From contig NW_020194620.1 in assembly GCF_002865645.1 (NCBI RefSeq), forward strand, positions 2,177,353 to 2,241,352: 64,000 bases of DNA, read 5' to 3'. Within the stretch, counting starts at the first letter, position 1, and the number at the start of each line of letters is the position of its first letter. The notes under the pieces were generated by a model, which was given only the letters and a program-made list of their open reading frames with translations, made no database searches and was not told where the DNA came from. Source of the stretch: Hyaloscypha bicolor E. Its lineage: Eukaryota; Ascomycota; Leotiomycetes; Helotiales; Hyaloscyphaceae. A program made the translations under genes and the position numbers. This document shows positions 44,148 to 54,442 of this stretch, piece after piece.

Positions 44148-47100
44148 ATGCGCGACCTGAACCGTCTGGAGGAACTCGCAAGGGGACACAATGTGTTAGA
44201 TTACGGCAAAGAACGGCTCTCACCTTTCGAGCGTGCTCGGCGCGACTCCATTGCCACATCGTCAGTTGATCAAGCCAATGCCAAGGACAAGTTGGCAGTC
44301 CTGCGGACTAGCAGTGTCTACTGGAAAGACCCAACCAAGCAGAAGAGGAATCTCCTCAGGACGAAGAAGGAAAAAGCCGCCCTTCTAGACACATCTAGTT
44401 GGACATACACCAAGGCTGAGAGATTTAAGATTCTCGACCAGGAGATCCGTAATGGCGGTCCGCCCGGGCTGGCTCAGGCTGTTCTTGCCTTCGACATGAG
44501 GGACCCCTTGGATGTCAATGTTGCCTATGTCACAGATACTAATGGCGACGCAGTTTGCACTGGCAAACCAACTGGATGGCTTGAACTATGCGCCGCGCGT
44601 GGTGAAATCAATGATGTTGCGTACATCAGGCTCCTTACCAATTTCGGAGCGAGCCAGGCCTCCCGAGATATGGCTCTGCGCATCGCACTCGAGAGGAAAG
44701 CAATGAATACTGCCCAGGAGCTCTTTCGAAACGATGCAGACCCAAATGTAGCTGAAACTGTTGAGCATTTCCTTGCTGCTATCCGAGATCAGAACCAGCA
44801 AGTGTACACCATGTTCCTGATGGCAACGACGCCTCTGAACCCGTTCTACATCAATCAGGCCTTGGTCGAAGCCGTCGGCAGGGACTCGGATTTAGTGGGC
44901 TTGTTGATCGCGCATGGGGCTGATGGCATGCTCAATGATGGCCAAGCCTTGTGTGCCGCAATCGCCTTGAGAAGTTTACCGGACACTGCAATGATGTTGA
45001 CTAATTCTGGCAATTTGTCAACAACAAGCCTAGACATAGCCACAGAAATGGTTTGTGCTGTCGAGGACGAAAAAGCAAAGATCGATTTTCTGGACATGCT
45101 CTTGAGCGCCGGGGCAAATGCCAATACATCAAGGATATACGATGAGTTACTAGGATCCGTCAAGGAAAACAAGGCCTCTATCGCAGAGCTGTTGATCTTC
45201 CATGGGACATCTCCTGATTTCAATGACGCTGAAGTTTTGCGATTGGCCGTCAGTTCAGCTCAAACAGATCTCGTCAATATCCTTCTGCAAGGGAATGTTC
45301 CCCAAGCAAGCGTTGTAAAGGCTCTTGAAGAAGCCAGTGGTTTGGAAGACCCTGATATTTTTGAGGAAATAGTCAGAGCTCTCCTCGAGAAAGGCGTCCC
45401 CCAGAATTCACTCAGCAAATGTCTCTGCGACTCAGTGGAGAAAGGCTACATGTCACTCGTGCCTGTGCTGATTGAGAAAGGTGCCATTTTGGACTATGCC
45501 GATGCGCGATGCGTTCGACAGGCACTGAAACGCAATGACTTTGGTTTGTTCGGGCAACTGCTCGAAGCACCCTGTCAGCCCTCTGTTCTATCTCAAGTTC
45601 TTCTCGACGCTATGACAATTCAGCCTCCGTCTGAAAGATTCGACATCATAAGTAGACTTCTCAATAAGGGAGTCTCTGGTATAGGTCTTCACATTGCACT
45701 TCAAACTACAGCTGCAAACGCAAAAGATCCAACGGACTACGGTCTCATTGAGGCATTGTTGAGGCACCACGCCTCTACTGACTTCTTTGACAACAGCGGC
45801 AACTGTGTGTGCACTGCAGCTGCACAGCAAGACGAGAGGGGGCTAGACTTGCTATGTCAGGGCAACCCTAGTCCGGATACTGTCTCAGCCGCTATTAACT
45901 TCTTGCCCGTGTCTTTTGCAACTGCTGAAGCTGGCGAATATGAGAAACAAGTCGGAATGATGTCCACACTATTGGAGAAAGGAGCCTACGGAACTTCTGT
46001 AGCTGAAATGCTCATTAAGGCCGCAAGAGACGATCACCGCGGAAAGGCTTTGACAGCGCTGATACACCACGGTGCCGACGCCAACTACCAACATGGCAAA
46101 TCCATCGAAGAGGCGCTGACTTTGCCGCGAATTTCTGCGCTAGAAATGATCTGCAAAGGTTGCAGGATTGACAGTCACTCATTTGCAACTCAGATTCCAA
46201 ATGCTCTCAGGCCACAAGGCTTCAGTCTCGACAAAGCAAGTTTGCTGGCGCACGCTTCGAAGGATGGCGGCTTCAAAGGAGTTCTTGATAAACCCCTTCT
46301 GGATGAAGTTGAGTCCAACGGCGGCCGCAGAGAAGTCATTGAGCTTCTTTTAGGCCTGGGCGCAAGCGTCAACTTCCAACATGGCCGAGCACTACAACAC
46401 AGTGTTGTCACAGGCAACCTAGAAGTTTGTTGTCTTCTCCTCAGTGCGGGCGTTGAGAGACCTAATATTGCACTGGCTTTCCCGGCAACAAGTGGAATAA
46501 AAGATCTACCAACTCGATACAGCTTAATGGAAGTCCTTCTGAAGGCCGGACAATCCAAAATAGGACAGGATCAAGCGCTTGTCCAGGCATCACAAGAGGC
46601 CGTCCACCACGACCTTTCCCACGTTGAGCTCCTTCTTGCACATCAAGCTTCTCCCAATTTCAACGATGGTGCAGCCGTTCTCTGGTCAATCCAGACGAAG
46701 AATTTACCCCTCTCGAAACGATTCATGCTCACTGAGCTGAACAAGAAGACTCTATCAAACGCATTTACCCTTGCACGAAAGATTGAATGTACAAAAGAGG
46801 AGAGATATGCCATATTCGAAACTCTCCTAGAAAAATACTCTGACCAAAAGGCGATCAGCATGACTTTGATTGAGGCCGTGAGGCGCGATCCAGCTGACAT
46901 CAAGACATCTACTCTCCTGTTGGATCATGGCGCGTCAATTGAGCCTAAACATGGGTTCGCAATGCAACTGGTTGCTTCGGCGGGCACCTTAGAGTTGCTC
47001 AATCTGTTCCTGAGCAAAGGGCCGAGTCAGACTGGCCGTGATGCGAGCTTTGCTTCCGTGACGGATTCTGCGCTTGACGCTGAGCAGAGAAAACTGATTT

Positions 47101-49577
47101 ACAAGAGTTTGCTGGAAACCGGAATTACACAAGATCTCATCAGCGCAGGCCTATTGCAGGCCACTCGAGCCAACATTATCGATCACTCTCTCCTTGCGTT
47201 GCTCATAGCCTTCAATGCTTCTTTGGACTTCGATTCTGGCAGCGCAGCCTACGAAATTACTGCGAGAGGCGACCTGCCAACGTTGACTGTTCTACTACAA
47301 GGAAATGTGTCGCAGACGCAAACCTTGGATAGGTCTTTCTCAGCGTCCATGGGATTGAAAGGTTCAGGCCGTTTGGCAATAGCGAAGGCACTGCTGGAGA
47401 AACAGCCTGGAGTCAACCGCGAAACTGTCTCGCACCACCTTGCACAGATAGTGAAGGAGAACGACCACGATCTGTTGAGTTTGATGATGGACTATGGGCC
47501 AGACCCCGCATACAATAGTGGTAAAAGCTTAATTTTGGCTGCTCGGGCCGGAGATGCTAAAGCCGCAGAAATGTTGGCAAGAGCGAAAATCACCAGCGAT
47601 ACAGCAGGCCAGGCATTTGAGCAACTTCTGAATGCTCGCACTATCCAGTCAACGGTGGCTGGCTTACAGACAGCAAAGATTTTACTCTCCCTGGGTGTCA
47701 CACAACACCTGATCGATCAAGCTCTACTGGATGGTTTTGACGACGATGTCAGTCAGTTAACTTCGGACCTGGTAGAGTTGTTGATACCGTACAAGCCCAA
47801 CGTCAGCGGTGGCGAGGGTAAAGTTTTTGTCAAAACGGCAAGCAGCGGAAACGTGGAATTGTTCAGACGCCTTGCCTCACAGAAGCCAGACTTGGATGTC
47901 GTCATCCCAGCGCTCCTACGATCAATGGAGAAGGAAGACGAGCTCATTCCCTTCCTGGAGCACCTGGAAGAATGTGCTCAGAGAGAGTCTACGCCTCTTC
48001 AAGACTTCGTAATCTTCACGGCTCTTACAGAATTCCCTGAAGGCAATCGGCTGGCGAAACATCTTCTAAATAATGGGTGCCCTGCCAATAGCAGGACTGA
48101 TGCGGAGCTGGATGCTTCTGTCGGAATGGAGGCCATGACTGTACTCATTTGGGCTCTAAGCCGTACCACGCCGACAATTTCTAAGGAGGTCATCGTGGAG
48201 ATTCTTGAGGACGGCCACAATGGTGAGATTAGCCTTTACTTCCCCATCACTTTTTGAACTCATTTTGCTAAGCTCACTCCCAATACAGTCGAAGTATCCT
48301 TCGCAACCTCCGTAACACACACGACATCGACAATCATTGCCAGCACAGCAGGTCGGAACACCGTTCTGAAAAGATTGATCGAGATTGGCGTTGATATATC
48401 ACATCATGACAAGGACGAGCACTCTGCCTTGTTTTATGCGAGCAGGAGTGGACATGTCGAGACAGCAGAGCTGCTTATCCAAGCAGGTGCCAAAGGCGAT
48501 GATGGCAGCTTGCACGAGGCTGCAAGAGAAGCGCACCCGCAACTCATCGAGCTGTTGCTTGCAAATGGCCATCGTGTCGACTTTCCTTCCGCCATTCATG
48601 CCGAGGGACTGTTTGGCCGTACTGCACTGGAAGAGTTGTGTTTGAACGCCACGCCCGGAGCGGATAACTGGCAGAAGAGAATTCGTCAGTCCATTGGATT
48701 ACTTCTCCCTGCTACGGTGGCAGAAATAACACAGAGCGGCGGTAAAGCAATGCTACATCTGGCACTTGAGAATGAGCATTCAGTGGCTGTCACACGCGAG
48801 CTGCTGACATTTCCAGCGGTCTGGGAGAACATCAATCACCCAATTTACTTGTACAAGGACGCTCAGGGCTATGTCTATTCTCCAACCAAATACGCCGAAC
48901 TTCTCTTGGGAGCGGACAATGACAAGAAATGCCAGCAGCTCACCAAACTGCTGCGAGCGAGAAAGTGTAAAGGCAGGTTCTATGCGCATACAGTGGATCA
49001 ACCGGAAGGCGCGGTAGGATTGCCAGAAGAGGTTGCGGAGGCAGTGAATAAGCAGAAACGCGCCGACCACGAGCAACGCGAAGAGCTGAAGAGAAGAGAT
49101 GCAATCGCGGTTCATCAGCGTGCCATCGAAGCAGAGGATTACGAACGTAACCTCAAGCTTGCAAAGGAACGACACAACCTCTTGATGCGACAGCTGAAAG
49201 AGGAAGAAAATGCCGAGAAGCAAGTGGCTACAAACAAGCAAGCGATGACCGTGCGCCATGCGCAGGAACTTCAACGTGAAAGACAAGACGCCCTCAGAGC
49301 AGAGAACAAAATCAGACTCGAGGGTGTAGATGAAGAAGGGGCACGTAGGAGAAGAAACGCCGCCAGCGAACAGCAAGCTGAGCTCACTCATCAAGGCAAC
49401 TTGTTGCGTAGCCAGAATGCGGCTCTGAAATCGAAGCTGGATAACGAGCAACAAATTATCAACGCGCGTGCTGCAGCTGCCCGAAAAGAATACGACCTAC
49501 AGGTTGCATTGGGAGAGCAGAAGGTGCAAAGTGAAAAAGATCAAGCCTATTATAGGAAGCAAGGCTACTCTGGCTAA
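44148..49577 (+). CDS. Giant divergent ankyrin-like solenoid protein with coiled-coil tail (1787 residues)
   Basis: Exons 44148-48222 and 48289-49577, one 66-bp intron. Residues 1-~120 are charged (RNLLRTKKEKAALL). Residues ~130-1340 form a solenoid of about eleven supra-repeats of ~95-110 residues. Each is marked by an ankyrin-like LL-x-HGA-x-x-(N/D)(F/Y)-x-x-G-x-(A/S)(L/I) turn, for example HGADANYQHGKSI, LGASVNFQHGRAL, FNASLDFDSGSAA and YGPDPAYNSGKSL, followed by LLxxGxxxxx(V/I)xxxLxxA. Exon 2 has nearly canonical ankyrin repeats (DEHSALFYASRSGHVETAELL), then DGSLHEAARE, LFGRTALEELCL and YVYSPTKYAELL, a RFYA...QPEGAVGLPEEV hinge, and from ~1605 a Glu/Arg/Gln-rich coiled coil to the end. 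No signal peptide or membrane segment is seen. It is a paralogue of the gene at 54443, sharing the order solenoid / ankyrin module / hinge / coiled coil and an intron just before the module. A scaffold role is likely; I know no named homologue. Confidence 0.85.
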
Positions 49578-49888
49578 TCGCTTTGGAATGTTGGAAGCAG
49601 GAAATGCTTGTGCCGGTTGTACAAGGCAAAACTGGCAAGATGTAGTTTGTTTGTTGACTCAGACGATTTGTGACGATCACGTAACGTAACCCCTTATTCC
49701 CCTTCTGGCCTATCGGCAGGCTTCATTTGTGTTTCTCTTCACTCACTACATCCATATCACTCTCATTTCTCTGATTAGGCTCCTCGATTGATCAGTCTTT
49801 ACCCGTGTATCTATTCATAAGGAAGTAACATTGAAAACGAGTGGCTTAAAGTAGAACACATGGGAGCCACCAAGTGCTGTATCACGAA
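49578..49888. other. Short convergent intergenic region
   Basis: 311 bp between the stop codons of the first giant gene (+) and the acidic-protein gene (-). It must hold both 3' ends, so the transcripts may overlap. Confidence 0.6.
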
Positions 49889-52800
49889 TCACTCATACCT
49901 AGCGTCATAACTATCGTTGTATGCTGCATCTCCTCCTCCATCGTAGCCCATATCCACGGGATCATACCCAGTGTCTGCCTGATCGTCACCATAATCCTCC
50001 ACTTGGCCTCCATCATAGTCCCCGGTTCCAGAATCGTCATAATCGTTGCCTGTCTCTACCCCATATGCATCACCTTCCATACCGCCTTCGAACGCATCAT
50101 CAGTCGATGGCTCGTCATAGTCGTCGACAGCATCCAGGCCCTCATCCTCCAGTCCCGCCATTGGATCATCAAACTGGTCGTCCTGCTCTAATCCGTCATC
50201 GCCTATATCTTCCCCAAAGTCATCATTTGCCAAAGGATCTTCAACTTCCGGGTCACTTTGTAGCTCATTGTCTCCCATATCACTTCCAATTCCTTCATCT
50301 ACGTCCGAAAACTGATGCTGTTCATCCCCACTTTCTTCCATAAGATTATCAATGTCCTGGTTTTCTGAGACCGCATCATTCATATCTTCATCTACATCAT
50401 CGTTTGCAAACGATTCGTCAAGTTCTTGGTCGCTTTCGAGGTCCTGGTCTCCTACATCACTTCCAAACTGATCGCCCAGGTCCGAGTAGGGATTCTCATC
50501 TTCATTTTCGTTTGGATCGTCCAAGTCGTTCTCTCCAGCGGAAAACTCATCGGTCCCCAAACCAGAGGCTGTTTCGTCTTCTTCGGCCTGGTCCCCAACG
50601 CCCTCACTCCCAGAGTCATGGCTCAACCCTGGCTCTGATTCCATATACGCATTAGAGTCCTCCTGTCCGTCTTCACTGCCCTCAAAGAAGTTCTCCGGAT
50701 CTCTCATTTCTCCCACGTTTTCGTCCTCAGCATAACCATCGATCTCTCCATCGCTATTCTGGAATAAATCCTCGACATTGCCCGGTTCCTCGTCGTGCCC
50801 AACTTCTGATTGCCTCTCGCTATCATATGTTCCCAGAGCTTGCTCCCCAAACAACTCATCGGGGTCCTCGTCAGCTTGTCCATCCTCGTCAAAAATATCG
50901 CCAGAATCAGGTATTTCCGGTAGGAAATTTGATTCTTCGTTGAACTCTACGGTGTCCTCGTTGTGGTCTTCGTCCAACGCCCAATCACTCTCCCCACCGT
51001 CTTGCGGATCTCCAAACTGATCGTCTGCGTCCGACGGAAGAGAATGGCCAGCGTCAATATCGAATGGATCTCTGTCTTGAAACTGTTCATTTTCGCTTTC
51101 ATGTTCATCAGGAAAGAGAGGATCTTCGTTTTCTAAACCAGGATTCGGAGCAAGTGAACCGGCAGCTTCATTCTCACCCCACCCATGTTCGGTGCTGAAT
51201 GGTTCGTCCTCATTTTCGCCTTGCGAGGGGAACAGGTTATCATTATGGTCGTCCGGGATTTCAGGATAGTTTTCAGTGATGTTATCATCGTTGATATTAT
51301 CATGGTTTCCATCGTGCATGGCGTCAAGCGATTCATGCTCATTGGTAACTGTTTCGACCCCGCCCGTGTCGTGGAATGGGTTGTCCATGTCGGTTGCCCC
51401 GGCAAATACAACACCAGAGGTTCTATCGTGGCCCCGCTCATGCTTATAGTCATCCGAAGGATATAGAGGGTCCGAATCGTGCCAATCAAGGTTGGTGTCT
51501 CGTTCCCCGTGGTCCTTATGGCCGTCAATGGTATGGGGAGCCTCATCATGTGGATCATCACTTGGATCCTTGAGACCAGGGTCATTGGGATGGGTCGGCG
51601 TCCCAACATCGTCAATGGGGGTTTGAGCGCGTTCAGCCAGGACTTCAGTATGACCATCCGCGGGCTCGTCGGGGTGGTTGAGTGGAGGCTCTTTGGAAGA
51701 TTCGGGAGATTCGATAGGCGACTCGTCGGGATGTTTATTTGGATGGTCAGGATATTCAGCGGCGGGTTTGTCTTTATCGTCGTCTGAGTGCTGGTCAGAA
51801 GATTCTTCTGCAGGCTTGTCTCTATGGTTTTCCGAATGTTCTTCAGAAGGCTCGGGAGATTTGGCGTGGCGGTGGTCGGGATGGTGAAATGGACTTTCAT
51901 GAAGAGATTTGTCGTGATGATTTCCACTATGCTTGATAGAATGGGGGATTGGATGTTTCTGAGATTCGGCAGTGTGATATCCGTTATGGTTGACAGGATG
52001 GTGGATTGGTCGCTGGGGAGGAACCGCAACAGGATGAATTCCAGTATTTCTGATGGCGGCCGTGGCAGCTTTTGCCGACCTGCCAATGTGTATTTCTCCT
52101 CTTAGGCCTAGAGAAAAGCTTGGTCCATGCTTTCCTTGCGTGCCTGACGTCGCTGGCATCGGCCTCTGGCCCATGCCCATCTGATTTGGTGACCCACGGC
52201 TTGGAAAGGGATTCAAGTGAGTGTTTCTTTGTGGAAGCTGGGCACCACTCGTGAACGGGTTCCTTTGCTGCACCGAATGAGCAGGATTACAGTATATAGG
52301 GCTGTTTAAACTCTGATTTCGCGTAATACTAGGCACTATTCTTCCCGGAGCTATTGTTGGGCGTCGATTTATTGTACTGTCCGTGGGGTATTGGAGAGGG
52401 CCTCTTTGCAACAGTGGTTTTGAAGGGTTGAGATTATTTAATCCTTGATCGCGAAGTCTCTGTGGTCCTCCGGAAGTTTGAATTCCGGACAACGGCGTTC
52501 CGGGAGTTCCTGTAGCGCTTTGGTTCCGTATACCGTTCATCGGTCGAGAGATCGGATCTCTTCTGGCCGTCGCATTGGAAAACCTAGGACCAACTGGCCC
52601 TTGAACATCCACTCTTGGCCCTGTGGATACCGGTTGTGGCATACCGCTTGGGCCTTGTGGATTTAGGCTGCTTCCCCTCTGGCCGGCTGCGAATGTTCGA
52701 GGCATACTTGGTGGTTTTGAGCCACCGCAAGATACATTTCCAAGAGCACGAGCAGTTCCCGAGTTTGGTGTTCTGGAAGTTTGACCCGGCGTGGCACCAG

Positions 52801-53512
52801 AGACGGTCCCTCTCAAAGAGGTCGCAACGCTCCCGGGTCTGTTTCGTGAACTGCCCAAGATAGGGTCAGTTTTCCGAGAGGTTGGGTTCTCGGTCGCTGC
52901 TCGCTTCTCCTCCTCTACAGAGTGTAGCCCTCGATTATTTGCTGTTTGTCCACCGGCATGTTGGGTTCTATCAGTAGTGTTTAAAGCTGCCCTTGCTGGA
53001 GGAGCTCCCAGTTGCACGCCGGGGCTTCGACCTTCAATGGGAAAGGGGGATATTTGAACAGGCTTTCGAGCTATGGCTGGTTCGATAGGGGCTCTCGCGG
53101 GTGGATTTTCAGTCTTTCTCTCCTGCGCCGTGATGTTGATTTGATGTGATGCTCTCTTTGGCCGAAGGCCCGACATCGAAAGAGGTTCTTGCTCTCTTCC
53201 TGGAGCTTGTACTCCAGATGTTGGCTGAACTGATTCTGAAGGTCTGCCTGAGTTTCTTGGTGTCGAGCCTTCTTGTCTCCTTCTGAGGCCGATTGGATAT
53301 CCTGGTACCTGAGTTCCAGGCTGTATTGGTCGTCTCAGTTTCTCTACAGATGGTAGAGGAGCTCGCGGCTCTGGAACCTTGTCACAGAGTCCTTCTGGAC
53401 CCGAGACCACAGGTTGAGCCGCAGCAGCCTGCTCACCGCTCCCTAATGATCTATTTGGATTCCCCGCCGTATTTGGATTGTGCGTGCTCTGGAATGCGAT
53501 GTTCGAGTCCAT
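49889..53512 (-). CDS. Large charge-segregated, intrinsically disordered acidic protein (1207 residues)
   Basis: One exon. The first ATG is at 53512 (MDSNIAFQSTHNPN); the frame is open about 42 codons further upstream, but with no ATG, so an upstream exon is possible. Three compositional blocks are visible. Residues 1-~500 are rich in Pro, Gly, Ser, Thr, Arg and Gln with short basic patches. Residues ~500-700 are rich in His, Pro, Glu and Asp, with repeated HPD, NHPDEP and HHPDHRHAK strings. Residues ~700-1207 are extremely acidic, dominated by Asp/Glu (DDQFDDPMAGLEDEGLDAVD) and ending in a Tyr/Gly/Asp tail (YDPVDMGYDGGGDAAYNDSY). No folded domain, signal peptide or membrane segment is seen. 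The frame is open for 3.6 kb, whereas the antisense frames are short, so it is a real gene. It lies tail-to-tail with the first giant gene and head-to-head with the second. A chaperone-, chromatin- or condensate-like role is only a guess. Confidence 0.8.
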   Translation of the reverse strand: MDSNIAFQSTHNPNTAGNPNRSLGSGEQAAAAQPVVSGPEGLCDKVPEPRAPLPSVEKLRRPIQPGTQVPGYPIGLRRRQEGSTPRNSGRPSESVQPTSGVQAPGREQEPLSMSGLRPKRASHQINITAQERKTENPPARAPIEPAIARKPVQISPFPIEGRSPGVQLGAPPARAALNTTDRTQHAGGQTANNRGLHSVEEEKRAATENPTSRKTDPILGSSRNRPGSVATSLRGTVSGATPGQTSRTPNSGTARALGNVSCGGSKPPSMPRTFAAGQRGSSLNPQGPSGMPQPVSTGPRVDVQGPVGPRFSNATARRDPISRPMNGIRNQSATGTPGTPLSGIQTSGGPQRLRDQGLNNLNPSKPLLQRGPLQYPTDSTINRRPTIAPGRIVPSITRNQSLNSPIYCNPAHSVQQRNPFTSGAQLPQRNTHLNPFPSRGSPNQMGMGQRPMPATSGTQGKHGPSFSLGLRGEIHIGRSAKAATAAIRNTGIHPVAVPPQRPIHHPVNHNGYHTAESQKHPIPHSIKHSGNHHDKSLHESPFHHPDHRHAKSPEPSEEHSENHRDKPAEESSDQHSDDDKDKPAAEYPDHPNKHPDESPIESPESSKEPPLNHPDEPADGHTEVLAERAQTPIDDVGTPTHPNDPGLKDPSDDPHDEAPHTIDGHKDHGERDTNLDWHDSDPLYPSDDYKHERGHDRTSGVVFAGATDMDNPFHDTGGVETVTNEHESLDAMHDGNHDNINDDNITENYPEIPDDHNDNLFPSQGENEDEPFSTEHGWGENEAAGSLAPNPGLENEDPLFPDEHESENEQFQDRDPFDIDAGHSLPSDADDQFGDPQDGGESDWALDEDHNEDTVEFNEESNFLPEIPDSGDIFDEDGQADEDPDELFGEQALGTYDSERQSEVGHDEEPGNVEDLFQNSDGEIDGYAEDENVGEMRDPENFFEGSEDGQEDSNAYMESEPGLSHDSGSEGVGDQAEEDETASGLGTDEFSAGENDLDDPNENEDENPYSDLGDQFGSDVGDQDLESDQELDESFANDDVDEDMNDAVSENQDIDNLMEESGDEQHQFSDVDEGIGSDMGDNELQSDPEVEDPLANDDFGEDIGDDGLEQDDQFDDPMAGLEDEGLDAVDDYDEPSTDDAFEGGMEGDAYGVETGNDYDDSGTGDYDGGQVEDYGDDQADTGYDPVDMGYDGGGDAAYNDSYDARYE

Positions 53513-54442
53513 TGTACGGCTTGTCTTGGCACCGCCAAGGACATTTCCCACTGCTGTCTCGATTCGGCCAGTATCTTGTGCTGGATTTCTCTTACCCGGA
53601 AGCTTGTATCCGCAACCATCTTCGTCCCTGAGGTGCCTCTACTTCGCACTTCTCTCGCCTAAGGTTAAATGGGGCGAAGATAACTTGGCATTTGTGAGCT
53701 GGATCAATCAAGAGGAACTTCGGACGTCCGGAGGAGCGTGGAAAGCCCGGCAATCTCTCAGCCTTGGGGCTGAGTCTGTGGCTCCTTCGTGCATTGTCTT
53801 TCTAAAGAGCAGCCCAGCCCAGTACCACCTCTACATGGCCTCGCTACCTTTAGTTTGCTTGGTGCCGCCAACAAAATGAACGTGACACCGGCTTGTTTCC
53901 ATCCTCACGGCGGATGCATGCGTCCTTTGCACAACTGGAAACTTGCGACCATGTCATTCGTTGAGAATGGCAGGGTAGAGCGGTCAAAGCACCAGGTTGC
54001 TGTTGAAAACAGGGGGGTGTGTCTGTATAGATGCAGCGTAGTGCTGCATCTCAATCCCAATTCTCCTGCAATGCAACGCAAACATTGCCCAGCTTTGGCG
54101 ATGTGACAGTCCTCCTCAGCCTCTCGGAACAAGGCCCCCGGCTCCCGTCAGTAATTCTGCTCAGTTATGGTCCCACCCCGGATTCAAGGAGCCTGGAAGA
54201 TGAGAGGCTCAAAGCGAAGACCCCGCTCCAAGCCCAAACTGGAGCTTTCCGGCATTTCTGTACTCTGGTACTCAGTATCCAAGGCTGACGTCTGGCAAGG
54301 GAAAGCAAAGACTCTCTCCACGTATGTAGCGCACTCGGTTCGACTTAGAATACTGCGCTGACAGTAGTAGGTGTTGCTTGTTTCGAACTCGGAGCCTTGC
54401 ACCCTGTCGAAGTGTTCCAACTTTACCTCAAGTCACGCCGCG
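53513..54442. promoter_or_regulatory. Divergent promoter between the acidic-protein gene and the second giant gene
   Basis: 930 bp separate the two head-to-head ATGs. No confident TATA box or operator stands out. The open frames inside (for example 53478-53879 plus) have no domain-like content. Shared control of the pair is inferred from geometry alone. Confidence 0.45.

Noticed and set aside
51133..52086. 317-residue minus-strand open frame inside the acidic-protein gene
   Set aside because: It is an alternative frame of the Asp/Glu/His-rich coding sequence; its Ile/Thr/Pro-rich translation follows from the codon bias of the real frame.
53510..53551. Apparent N-terminal myristoylation signal (MGNVLGG) on the acidic protein
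   Set aside because: The codon at 53551-53549 is GTG, not ATG. The first ATG in this frame is 13 codons later (53512), so the glycine is not at the N-terminus.
54371..54442. Longer N-terminus for the second giant protein
   Set aside because: It would begin with GTG; the first ATG is at 54443.
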